Shown here: positions 26,019 to 33,206 of the stretch, in pieces
Numbering within the stretch: the first letter of the stretch is position 1
Layout: every line of letters starts with the position of its first letter
Assembly: GCF_020532645.1 (NCBI RefSeq)
Contig: NZ_JAJAUZ010000060.1
Span: 1-41,924, forward strand
Length of the DNA stretch: 41,924 nt
Origin: Streptomyces bambusae
GTDB taxonomy: Bacteria > Actinomycetota > Actinomycetes > Streptomycetales > Streptomycetaceae
Reading direction: 5' to 3'
Program-made: the position numbers and the translations under genes
Notes under the pieces: model-generated
Told to the model about the DNA's origin: nothing
Seen by the model: only the letters and a program-made list of their open reading frames with translations
The model's database searches: none

Positions 26019-26276
26019 TCAGGCGCGCTGGGCGCGCTCGTACACCTTCCGGGCGGTGGCCCGGAAGACCTCACCGTACATACGGGTCGGGGTGAGGGAG
26101 TCCAGCGCGCTGTTGACCGGGACCAGCACGCCCTTGCCGGTGGTGCGGTCGAAGTCGGCCGGCCACGGGCCGCCGCTCGCGCCGCCGCTCATGAGGACGA
26201 GGGCGGTGGCGGCGAGCGCCGCGGCCCGGCGGGCGGCTCGGGGGCGTCGGATCGCGGAAGCGGGCTGGTGCGGCAC
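26019..26276 (-). CDS. Small exported protein of unknown function
   Basis: An 85-residue protein. Basic N-terminus (IRRPRAARR) then a hydrophobic stretch AAALAATALVLMSGGASG gives a signal-peptide-like segment; the mature part is about 45 residues, FDRTTGKGVLVPVNSALDSLTPTRMYGEVFRATARKVYERAQRA. GTG 26276 has GAGGAG on the minus strand about 10 nt upstream. It ends 41 bases before the YciO-type start and may share its transcript. No family recognised. Confidence 0.55.
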   Translation of the reverse strand: MPHQPASAIRRPRAARRAAALAATALVLMSGGASGGPWPADFDRTTGKGVLVPVNSALDSLTPTRMYGEVFRATARKVYERAQRA

Positions 26277-26419
26277 AGCCGGTGTCTCCTCGTCAGGTGC
26301 GCGGCGGTACGCGCGGACCGTCGGCCCGCTCTGGGGGAGAGGAGTTCCCGCAGGCTCCGGTTGGCCCTGTCGACGAACTGTGACGATCGGGCCGGGCGGG
26401 CGGGGCGTACCGGAAACGG

Positions 26420-26458
26420 CCCGGCCCGGGGCGGCCGCAGGGGCCGTCCCGGGCCGGG
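26420..26458 (-). terminator. Terminator of the GAPDH gene
   Basis: A 17-bp stem, CCCGGCCCGGGGCGGCC (26420-26436) with 26442-26458, one G-T wobble, 5-nt loop, starting 20 bases after the GAPDH stop on the minus strand. Confidence 0.8.
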
Positions 26459-26477
26459 CGCGCAGGCCCGCGGTCCG

Positions 26478-27473
26478 TCAGCCGGCGAGCAGCAGGAGCG
26501 TGTCGATCACGCGGTTCGAGAAGCCCCACTCGTTGTCGTACCAGGCCACGACCTTGATGTGGCGGCCCTCGACCCGGGTGAGGGCCGAGTCGAAGATCGA
26601 CGAGGCCGGGTTGCCGGTGATGTCCGACGACACCAGCGGGTCGTCCGAGTACTCCAGCACACCGGCGAGCGGGCCCTCGGCCGCCGCCTTGTACGCCGCC
26701 AGCACGTCCTCGAGGGTCACGTCACGGGCCACGGTGGTGTTGAGCTCGACGATCGAGCCCACCGGCACCGGCACCCGGATCGAGTCTCCCGACAGCTTGC
26801 CGTCGAGGTTCGGGAGAACCAGGCCGATGGCCTTCGCGGCGCCCGTCGTGGTCGGCACGATGTTCACGCCGGCGGCGCGGGCGCGCCGCGGGTCGCGGTG
26901 CGGACCGTCCTGGAGGTTCTGCTCCTGCGTGTAGGCGTGCACGGTCGTCATGAAGCCGTGCTCGATGCCCGCGAGGTCGTCGAGGACCGCGGCGAGCGGT
27001 GCCAGCGCGTTGGTCGTGCAGGAGGCGTTCGAGACGATCGTGTGCACGTCCGGGTCGTACGCGTCGGTGTTGACGCCGTACGCCAGGGTCACGTCGGCGC
27101 CGTCGGCCGGCGCGCTGACCAGGACCCGCTTCGCGCCCGCGTCGATGTGGGCCCGGGCGGCCTTGGCCGAGGTGAAGCGGCCGGTGGCCTCCAGCACGAT
27201 GTCGACACCCAGCTCGGCCCAGGGCAGCTGGGCCGGCTCGCGCTCGGCCAGCACCTTGATCCGGCGGCCGTCCACGACCAGCGTGTCGCCCTCGACGCTC
27301 ACCGGGCGACCCAGGCGGCCCGAGGTCGAGTCGAACGCGAGCAGCCGCGCGAGGGCCACCGGCTCCGTGAGGTCGTTGATGGCGACGACCTCAAGGTCGC
27401 TTCCGCGTTCCAGCAGGGCGCGCAGCACGTTGCGTCCGATGCGGCCGAATCCGTTGATGGCGATGCGAGTCAT
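26478..27473 (-). CDS. gap: Type I glyceraldehyde-3-phosphate dehydrogenase
   Basis: A 331-residue glycolytic enzyme oxidising glyceraldehyde-3-phosphate with NAD and phosphate. Rossmann start MTRIAINGFGRIGRNVLRA, catalytic Cys in SNASCTTN, His in TTVHAYTQEQ, and KLSGDSIRVPVPVGSIVELN in the catalytic domain. The S-loop reads GAAKAIGLVLPNLDGKL, where most GAPDHs have K-V-G. It is not next to pgk or tpi, so it is probably an extra copy. AAAGGA precedes ATG 27473. A GlxA-type regulator gene lies 130 bases upstream on the same strand. Confidence 0.95.
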   Translation of the reverse strand: MTRIAINGFGRIGRNVLRALLERGSDLEVVAINDLTEPVALARLLAFDSTSGRLGRPVSVEGDTLVVDGRRIKVLAEREPAQLPWAELGVDIVLEATGRFTSAKAARAHIDAGAKRVLVSAPADGADVTLAYGVNTDAYDPDVHTIVSNASCTTNALAPLAAVLDDLAGIEHGFMTTVHAYTQEQNLQDGPHRDPRRARAAGVNIVPTTTGAAKAIGLVLPNLDGKLSGDSIRVPVPVGSIVELNTTVARDVTLEDVLAAYKAAAEGPLAGVLEYSDDPLVSSDITGNPASSIFDSALTRVEGRHIKVVAWYDNEWGFSNRVIDTLLLLAG

Positions 27474-27602
27474 TGAGGTGTCCTTTCGGGTCAGCCCCAG
27501 ACTCGCTTCCCGCGCCTGCCGGTGACAGCGGCGAGATCGCCATGGTTCGCAAGGATCGCGCCACCGGCCGGCGAGGGCGCCGCCGTCGCGGGGAAGGGCG
27601 GC

Positions 27603-28559
27603 CTACTCGCCCTGGGTGAAGGTCCTGCGGTACTCGCTCGGTGTGGTGCCGAGGATCCGCTGGAAGTGCAGCCGCAGGTTCGCGCCGGTGCCCAGCCCGG
27701 CGTCCGCGGCGATCTGCTCGACACTGCGCTCCGAGCGTTCCAGCAGCTCACGCGCCATGTCGATGCGGGAGCGCATCACCCACTGCATCGGTGTGTAGCC
27801 GGTGTCCTTGGCGAACTGCCGCGAGAACGTACGGGCCGACACGCCCGCGTGCCGTGCCAGTACCTCCAGCGTCAGGTGCTCGCCCAGCCGGCGCAGCGCC
27901 CACTCGCGCGTCGCGGCGAACCGCTCGCCCAACGGCTCGGGCACGCTGCGCGGCACGTACTGCGCCTGGCCGCCGCTGCGGTAGGGCGCGGCGACCAGGC
28001 GCCGGGCGGCGTGGTTGGAGACGGCGACCCCGTGGTCGCTGCGCAGGATGTGCAGGCACAGGTCGATGCCGGAGGCCGCGCCCGCCGACGTCAGCACGCT
28101 GCCCTCGTCGACGAACAGGACGTTCTCGTCGACCCGGACGAGCGGCCACTTCGCCGCGAGCGCGCGCGTGTAGTGCCAGTGCGTCGTGGCGCGCCTGCCG
28201 TCGAGCAGCCCGGTCGCCGCGAGGGCGAAGGCGCCCGTGGAGATGGCGGCGAGCCGCGCCCCGCGGGCATGCGCGGCGATCAGCGCGTCGACGACGGCCG
28301 GCGGCGGGTCCTCGCGGTCCGGATGCCGGTAGCCGGGGACGAAGACGATGTCGGCCCACTCCAGTGCGTCGAGGCCGTGCGCGACGGCGTACGACAGTCC
28401 GTCGCCGCCGGTCACCAGCCCGGGCGCCGCCCCGCACACCCGCACCTCGTACGGCATGCTCGCCCGGGTGGTGAACACCTGTGCGGGGATGCCGACGTCG
28501 AGGGGCTTCGCGCCTTCGAGGACGAGGACGGCGACGTGTTGCAGACGGGAGGGCGGCAC
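27603..28559 (-). CDS. GlxA-family AraC-type transcriptional regulator
   Basis: A 318-residue regulator with an N-terminal DJ-1/PfpI-like domain (residues 1-170) and a C-terminal double helix-turn-helix (LTLEVLARHAGVSARTFSRQFAKDTGYTPMQWVMRSRIDMARELLERS... to the end). The nucleophile elbow reads AISTGAFALA where active relatives have SVCTGAF, so the Cys is absent and the domain is probably a ligand sensor. GTG 28559 is used since MSP-rich sequence upstream is unbiased. Upstream of gap, likely its regulator or co-transcribed with it. Confidence 0.9.
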   Translation of the reverse strand: MPPSRLQHVAVLVLEGAKPLDVGIPAQVFTTRASMPYEVRVCGAAPGLVTGGDGLSYAVAHGLDALEWADIVFVPGYRHPDREDPPPAVVDALIAAHARGARLAAISTGAFALAATGLLDGRRATTHWHYTRALAAKWPLVRVDENVLFVDEGSVLTSAGAASGIDLCLHILRSDHGVAVSNHAARRLVAAPYRSGGQAQYVPRSVPEPLGERFAATREWALRRLGEHLTLEVLARHAGVSARTFSRQFAKDTGYTPMQWVMRSRIDMARELLERSERSVEQIAADAGLGTGANLRLHFQRILGTTPSEYRRTFTQGE

Positions 28560-28994
28560 GGGACGAGGGTACGCGCGGGGACGTGCGCGCCCGCGCGGGC
28601 AGGCCCCCGGCGGTCCGCACGGTGACATGGATCACCCGCACCGGGCGGGTCACGGAAGGATTACGACCGCCCTCTCCGCCGGGTTATGTCCGGACATGGG
28701 CAGCCGGGGCGGATATTCCCCGCACCGCCGAAATGGCCGTCTCGTGTATTGAGATGAAGGCGTCGACTTGCCTGCTCCGCTGCATGTTTGACGGTCCGTC
28801 ACATATCTCACGGAGGTCACTTCGGAGGACCCCTGCATGTCGACGCGTCCATTTCAAGTCGAGGCGCACCCGGCCGGCACCCCCGCAAGTGCCGCGACTT
28901 GTCAGCCCGTTGCAGGGCTTCTAAGAATGGCGGCCCCGTCGGGGCTCCCACGGCCGGCGCCCCGATGCTTCGCGAACACCGAACGAGGTCACGC
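28560..28994. other. 435-base intergenic region upstream of the CAP gene
   Basis: Locally lower GC than its neighbours. It contains the palindrome ATGTCCGGACAT (28686-28697), direct repeats CTGCATGT (28780-28787 and 28832-28839), inverted TCGACTTG (28763-28770) and CAAGTCGA (28855-28862), and a hairpin cluster described separately. An ATG at 28837 has a good Shine-Dalgarno (GGAGGA) but the frame lacks coding bias and runs out of frame into the CAP gene; it could be a short regulatory frame. Confidence 0.5.
28886..28963 (+). promoter_or_regulatory. Hairpin cluster in the leader of the CAP gene
   Basis: Three stem-loops in a row: CAAGT/ACTTG (28886-28890 with 28897-28901), AGCCC/GGGCT (28904-28908 with 28915-28919) and GCCCC/GGGGC (28933-28937 with 28941-28945). 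The GGGGC strand could instead pair with GCCCC at 28959-28963. They end about 30 bases before the start codon. This may be a structured regulatory leader; it does not match the ydaO c-di-AMP riboswitch consensus that I know for Streptomyces wall hydrolases. Confidence 0.4.
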
Positions 28995-29561
28995 ATGCAG
29001 AAGCACCGCAAGAAGAGGCACTACAAGGCGATGGCCATCGGCGCCGTCACCCTCGGCGTCGTGGGCATACCCGTGGCCCTCGCGGGCCTGGGCACCGAAG
29101 AGGCCGGAGCCACCCCGGTCGCCGCGCAGGCGGCCGCACCGGCCGCCGGCACGCAGGAGGCGGCCGCCTCGGCGGCCTCCGCCACCACCGCGGCCGAGCG
29201 CGTCGTCGCCCTCGTCAACAAGGAGCGCGCCAAGGTCGGCTGCAAGGCCGTCAAGGCCAACAAGAAGCTGACCACGGCCGCCCTCAAGCACAGCAAGGAC
29301 ATGGCGGCCCACCGCACCATGTCGCACACCGGATCCGACGGCTCCGACCCCGGCCAGCGGATCACACGGGCCGGCTACCAGTGGCGCACCTACGGCGAGA
29401 ACGTCGCCTACGGCTACACCACGTCCACCAAGGTCATGAAGGGCTGGATGAACAGCCCGGGCCACAAGCGCAACATCCTGAACTGCGCCTTCAAGGAGAT
29501 CGGCGTCGCCCGTGCCCAGCCGGGCAACTACTGGACCCAGGTCTTCGCCACCCGCCGCTGA
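28995..29561 (+). CDS. Secreted CAP-domain protein (SCP/PR1-like)
   Basis: A 188-residue exported protein. Very basic start MQKHRKKRHYK, hydrophobic AIGAVTLGVVGIPVALAGL, then an Ala-rich linker and the CAP domain (about residue 70 on): VVALVNKERAKVGCKAVKANKKLTTAALKHSKDMAAHRTMSHTG, GENVAYGYTTSTKVMKGWMNSPGHKRNILNCAFKEIGVA and NYWTQVFATR. The conserved His and Glu cavity residues are present and two Cys could pair. This is the canonical bacterial YkwD type. It differs clearly from the CAP protein at 21480-22142, so they are not recent duplicates. Confidence 0.92.
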   Translation: MQKHRKKRHYKAMAIGAVTLGVVGIPVALAGLGTEEAGATPVAAQAAAPAAGTQEAAASAASATTAAERVVALVNKERAKVGCKAVKANKKLTTAALKHSKDMAAHRTMSHTGSDGSDPGQRITRAGYQWRTYGENVAYGYTTSTKVMKGWMNSPGHKRNILNCAFKEIGVARAQPGNYWTQVFATRR

Positions 29562-29600
29562 CCCTGCGCGGAGCCGGACCCCGCCCCGGGGCCGCACCGG

Positions 29601-29646
29601 GGGCCGGAGCCGGCCGCGCCGCAGCAGCGGCGCCCGGCTCCGGCCC
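29601..29646 (+). terminator. Compound hairpin terminator of the CAP gene
   Basis: Outer stem GGGCCGGAGCCGG (29601-29613) with CCGGCTCCGGCCC (29634-29646), 13 perfect pairs, enclosing a second stem CGCCGC/GCGGCG (29617-29622 with 29627-29632). It starts 40 bases after the stop codon. Confidence 0.8.
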
Positions 29647-29664
29647 TTCCTGGCAGATCCCTGG

Positions 29665-29850
29665 ACGGCAGACGTCGAGCCCGTCGGCATCGGGCAGCCC
29701 CAGGTCCAGCAGCACGAGGTCGTACGTCGCCCCCACCGCCAGCGCCACCGCACCCGTGGTCACCCACTCCACCCCGAACCCGTACCGCAGCAGTCCGCGC
29801 CGCAGCGATTCGGCAACCGGCTCGTCGTCTTCCACCAGCAATACACGCAC
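29665..29850 (-). pseudogene. Response-regulator receiver remnant
   Basis: From GTG 29850 the frame encodes the first 62 residues of an OmpR-type response regulator: MRVLLVEDDEPVAESLRRGL, GFGVEWVTTGAVAL and YDLVLLDLGLPDADGLDVCR, including the acidic pocket (EDD) and phospho-acceptor Asp (LLDLGLPD). After VCR the similarity stops and the frame runs into the CAP terminator as unbiased sequence. The rest of the receiver, the DNA-binding domain and any histidine kinase gene are missing. The simplest view is a deletion that left only the 5' fragment. Confidence 0.8.
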
Positions 29851-29945
29851 GCAAGAACCTCAGGTCGACCGGAGCCCGCCCTTCCCGAGGGCGGCGCGCC
29901 GGGCGGGGCCGGCGGCAGCCGCAGGCCCCGCGCCGCCGGGGGCGG

Positions 29946-31127
29946 TCAGCGCCCGGCGACGAACTCGATCTCCGGATGCCGCGTCGACGCCCCCATGAGC
30001 AGCCGCCCGGTGTCGGGACGCCCCCGCAGCTGCGCGTCGAAGAACGCCCGCACGGTCGCGCGCACCGCCGCCACCGCGCGGTCGGCCGGGACGGTCCCCA
30101 GCTGGAGGGGCAGCGGCACGCCCAACTGGGGCCCGACGGACACCAGGTCGGTGAACGCGTTGTGGTCCGCACCGGCGCCCAGCCGAAGGCACCGGCGCCA
30201 GCCGCGCAGGTTCGGCCACAGCGCGGACCAGGTCGCATCCCGGCGCAGTCCGTCGTGCACGGCGGTGTCCACCAGCAGGAACGGCCGGTCGAGCCCCCGC
30301 TCCACAACCGGCCCGTGAACGGAGCCGTCGAGGTTGATGCCGGCCCGCACCCGGGCGTCCCCGCCCAGCAGCGCGGCTGCCGCGGCGCCGCCCCGGGAAT
30401 GGCCGAACACCCCGGTCCGGGACAGGTCCAGCGCCCGGGACAGGCCGCGCGGCAGTGGCCGCCGCCCGGCGTCCGGATTGCCGCCCCGGGCGAGCTCCGC
30501 CAGCCGGTCCAGGACGAACCGCAGATCAGCGGCGCGCACCGCGACCGCCTCCGCGGGGTCCCCGGGCCGCGAGAGCACGACGCGCCCGTCGGGGAACTCC
30601 ACCTCGCCCGAGTCGTACGGGTGGTCGACGGTGACCACGACGTACCCGTGGGAGGCCAGGTCCTCGACGACGAGGGTGTTGAAGCCGCGGTCCGCCGCGT
30701 AGCCGGGCGAGTACAGGACCACGGGGTGCCGGCCGCAGCGCGCCGGGGCGCCGTCCGCGCTGTGCGTCGCCGGCAGGACGACGGCGTCCAGCGCGCCCCC
30801 GAACTTCGCCTTGAGGGCGCGTTCGGCGCCCGGCGGCAGCCACGGGAGCACCGGCCTTCCCTGCGTGTCGCCCGCCGGGTAGGTCACGGTCACCATCAGC
30901 TCGCGGGGCCGGCCGGGACCCGCTGCGGGTTCGGTCCGGGTGGGGTCGACCAGGTGCAGCTCCACCGCGCCCACCGGCGCGGGCCCCGTCGGCCCGGCGA
31001 GCCGCACGACGGGACCGGCCGCAGGGGCCGCGGCTGCGGCGAGGGCGGAGGGCCCTGCAACGGACGCGGTGAAGGCGGCGAGGCCACCGGCCATCAGAAC
31101 GCGGCGGGGCGGGCGAACGGCGGACAT
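29946..31127 (-). CDS. Exported alpha/beta hydrolase (PAF-acetylhydrolase-like)
   Basis: A 393-residue protein. N-terminus has RPPRRVLMAGGLAAFTASVAGPSALAAAAAP, a likely Tat-type signal. The hydrolase domain shows HPVVLYSPGYAADR (oxyanion region), nucleophile elbow GVFGHSRGGAAAAALL, a GINLDGSVHG strand that may bear the acid residue and a His near GADHNAFTD. The layout is like PAF-acetylhydrolase isoform II / lipase-type esterases. Target may be an ester or oxidised phospholipid. ATG 31127 has AAGGAG at 6 nt. It lies downstream of nothing obvious on its strand and upstream of the response-regulator stub. Confidence 0.87.
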   Translation of the reverse strand: MSAVRPPRRVLMAGGLAAFTASVAGPSALAAAAAPAAGPVVRLAGPTGPAPVGAVELHLVDPTRTEPAAGPGRPRELMVTVTYPAGDTQGRPVLPWLPPGAERALKAKFGGALDAVVLPATHSADGAPARCGRHPVVLYSPGYAADRGFNTLVVEDLASHGYVVVTVDHPYDSGEVEFPDGRVVLSRPGDPAEAVAVRAADLRFVLDRLAELARGGNPDAGRRPLPRGLSRALDLSRTGVFGHSRGGAAAAALLGGDARVRAGINLDGSVHGPVVERGLDRPFLLVDTAVHDGLRRDATWSALWPNLRGWRRCLRLGAGADHNAFTDLVSVGPQLGVPLPLQLGTVPADRAVAAVRATVRAFFDAQLRGRPDTGRLLMGASTRHPEIEFVAGR

Positions 31128-31424
31128 GGCGCTCCTTCCGCGGCCCGGCCGTCCGACACCGCACAGAAGCACCCGGCGACCGGCCCGGTGATCGTCAACT
31201 GCCGCAAATCGTAGATCATTTAGATCCGGGCGCCGCGGGCGGCCCCCGCGTGACGGCCACCCGAGCGCCGCGCAGAACGCCCTGCCGTGCCCGACATCTC
31301 ACGGAAGGGCCGGTTCCTTGGCTTCTGTGGCGTGAACGGTGGGTCACGGAGGCGAGGGCTCCGGGGTACGTTCCACGGGCGCCCCGGCGCACCCGGCGCC
31401 GGGCGCCGATCAAAAGGGGGGGAC

Positions 31425-31706
31425 ATGAAGTCCAGGAACAAGGTGCTCGGGCTTGCCGCGGCCGCCGCATTCGGGCTGAGCCTCGTGCTGGGGGGCGCCG
31501 GAAGCGCCGGCGCGGTGGGGCACTGCGACGACGTCTGGGACAGCGAGGTCCGCTCGTACGAGGTCACCTTCAGCTACGAGGGCGAGTGGGTCTCCGACGA
31601 GGGCGTGACGATGTACAAGTACTCCGGGATGGTCAACGGCACCTGGCAGAACGCGTACGAGACCAACTACCAGGGGTCCAGCATGACGCTCAACATCCCG
31701 TGCTGA
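31425..31706 (+). CDS. Small secreted protein of unknown function
   Basis: A 93-residue protein with signal peptide MKSRNKVLGLAAAAAFGLSLVLGGAGSAGA and cleavage about residue 30. The 63-residue mature part is acidic and Tyr/Ser-rich (VGHCDDVWDSEVRSYEVTFSYEGEW) and has one Cys at each end, which could form a disulfide closing a small beta structure. AAGGGGGGGAC gives the ribosome binding site for ATG 31425. The stop codon TGA is the first of a run of 8-bp repeats. No family recognised. Confidence 0.75.
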   Translation: MKSRNKVLGLAAAAAFGLSLVLGGAGSAGAVGHCDDVWDSEVRSYEVTFSYEGEWVSDEGVTMYKYSGMVNGTWQNAYETNYQGSSMTLNIPC

Positions 31707-31766
31707 CCGCCTGACCGCCTGACCGCCTGACCGCCTGACCGCCTGACCGCCTGACCGCCTGACCGC
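31703..31766. repeat. 8-bp tandem repeat CTGACCGC, eight copies
   Basis: Eight perfect consecutive copies. Every copy contains TGA, and the first supplies the stop codon of the small secreted protein; since the unit is 8 bases long, TGA comes up in all three frames. Confidence 0.95.
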
Positions 31767-31775
31767 GCCCGACAC

Positions 31776-31820
31776 CCGCCGGCCGCGTGCCCGTGACGAC
31801 CCACGGGCCGCGGCCGGCGG
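31776..31820. terminator. Bidirectional hairpin terminator
   Basis: 19 pairs with one bulged T: 31776-31795 pairs with 31802-31820, loop ACGACC. It lies between the converging small secreted protein and CPBP protease genes. Confidence 0.75.
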
Positions 31821-31830
31821 CCGGCGGCGG

Positions 31831-32931
31831 TCAGAGGGCGGGCTCCGGGGTACGGGAGTCGATCCGGCGCCGGCCCGCCAGGCGGGCGGTGGCCAGGCAG
31901 AACAGCGGGGTGAACACGAACTCGACGGCGAGCGCCTCCCACGGGGCGTCGGCGGCGGTGCTCTGGTCGTTCAGCCCGCCGAAGGCCGCGGAGAGCGAGA
32001 AGGCGATCAGGTTGTTGACGGTGTGTGCGGCGATGACGGCTTCCAGGCCGCCGGTCCTGACGGTCAGCCAGCCCCACCAGGCCGCCGAGTAGCACAGCAG
32101 CAGGAACCCGGACAGCTGCCCGAAGCCGTGCGCCAGTGCGAACAGCAGCGAGGCCACCGCCACCCCCGGCCAGGGGGACCGCAGGAACCCGCCGAAGAAC
32201 TGCGCCATCCACCCCCGGAACACGAACTCCTCGGCCGCCGCCTGGAACGGCACCAGCGCCCACAGCACCAGCAGGCTCAGCACCAGGGAGGACCACCCGG
32301 GGAATTCCCCGGCCACGGCCTCCGACCCGTCCTGGAACAGGCCCCAGACGATCAGCACGACGTTCTGGAGCACGAGGCACACCGCGGCCACGCCCAGGCA
32401 CCACCCCAGCCACCCCCACCGCATCCGCCCGACCACGGACACGAGCGTGCCCGGAGGCCGCCGCCCGCAGACCCGGACCGCGATCAGCACGGCCGGCGTC
32501 CACAGCGCCAGGGCCACCAGCATCACCGCGTTGTCGAGCAGCGGGTCGGCGAAGAAGGCGTCACTGCCGGCCGGCGCGGACTCCAGCCCGAACACCACTC
32601 CGACGACGGCCGCGCCGCCGAACGCGACGATCAGCCCGGCGATCAGGAGCACCAGGACCAGGAAGAACTCACCGACCCGCCCCCACCCGCCCTGCCGCCC
32701 GTTGCGCCCCTGCCCGTGGTACGCGGTCCCCGCCGGCGCGGCCACCGGCCCGGGCGGCGGCGCCGGCGGCACCCACCCGTACCCGGGGCCCGGACCCGGA
32801 CCCGGCGGCCCGGGCCAGGCCTGCCCCGGCGGACCGTGCGCCCCGGCCGGAACGGGCCCGCCCGCATCCGACGGCGGCGCCGCCCAGGGGTCGTGGGCGT
32901 GCGGCGGAGGGCCCGGTATCGGGTGCGACAT
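31831..32931 (-). CDS. CPBP-family intramembrane protease
   Basis: A 366-residue membrane protein. The first 85 residues are Pro/Gly-rich and cytoplasmic; about eight hydrophobic segments follow. CPBP/Abi catalytic motifs: AAEEFVFRGW (EExxxR), LLFALAHGFG (FxxxH), and AHTVNN near the C-terminus. These are glutamic intramembrane proteases of the Rce1 type. Substrate unknown; in actinobacteria such proteins are common and not always linked to bacteriocin immunity. ATG 32931. Divergent from the SARP gene. Confidence 0.9.
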   Translation of the reverse strand: MSHPIPGPPPHAHDPWAAPPSDAGGPVPAGAHGPPGQAWPGPPGPGPGPGYGWVPPAPPPGPVAAPAGTAYHGQGRNGRQGGWGRVGEFFLVLVLLIAGLIVAFGGAAVVGVVFGLESAPAGSDAFFADPLLDNAVMLVALALWTPAVLIAVRVCGRRPPGTLVSVVGRMRWGWLGWCLGVAAVCLVLQNVVLIVWGLFQDGSEAVAGEFPGWSSLVLSLLVLWALVPFQAAAEEFVFRGWMAQFFGGFLRSPWPGVAVASLLFALAHGFGQLSGFLLLCYSAAWWGWLTVRTGGLEAVIAAHTVNNLIAFSLSAAFGGLNDQSTAADAPWEALAVEFVFTPLFCLATARLAGRRRIDSRTPEPAL

Positions 32932-33115
32932 CAGCGGCTGCTTTCTCGGATCACGTGTGCGCGCGGCGCGCACCGCCCTCGAGTCTGCCAAGCCCCCGCC
33001 CGCACCCGCAGTCCACCATCCCCGCCATCCCCCCAAACACCGCGCTGACCTCCCCGGTTGCGGATTAAGCCAGGACGGAATCGTGGAGCCGAACCACCCG
33101 CCCGCGCGAGAGTCG

Positions 33116-33132
33116 GTCCGGACATACCGGAC
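33116..33132. promoter_or_regulatory. Inverted repeat upstream of the SARP gene
   Basis: GTCCGG, 5-base spacer ACATA, CCGGAC, about 75 bases before the SARP start codon and in the divergent gap with the CPBP gene. It resembles a dimeric operator; the ACATA centre is AT-rich compared with its flanks. Confidence 0.4.
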
Positions 33133-33206
33133 TACATGCGGCGCCGACGGCACCACCCGCACGGATCCGGACGGCTTTCGCGGAGGGGACGTACACGGAG
33201 ATGGGA

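Noticed and set aside
28560..28994. ydaO-type c-di-AMP riboswitch
   Set aside because: These often precede Streptomyces wall-hydrolase genes, but the conserved core as I know it is not present here.
28837..29271. 144-codon frame with a good Shine-Dalgarno upstream of the CAP gene
   Set aside because: Third codon positions are not GC-rich before 28995, and after that it runs out of frame through the CAP gene. A short regulatory frame is possible, a protein gene is not supported.
28686..33125. Shared 10-mer GTCCGGACAT before the CAP gene and before the SARP gene as a common operator
   Set aside because: A 10-base match between two places in 42 kb of GC-rich DNA is expected by chance many times.
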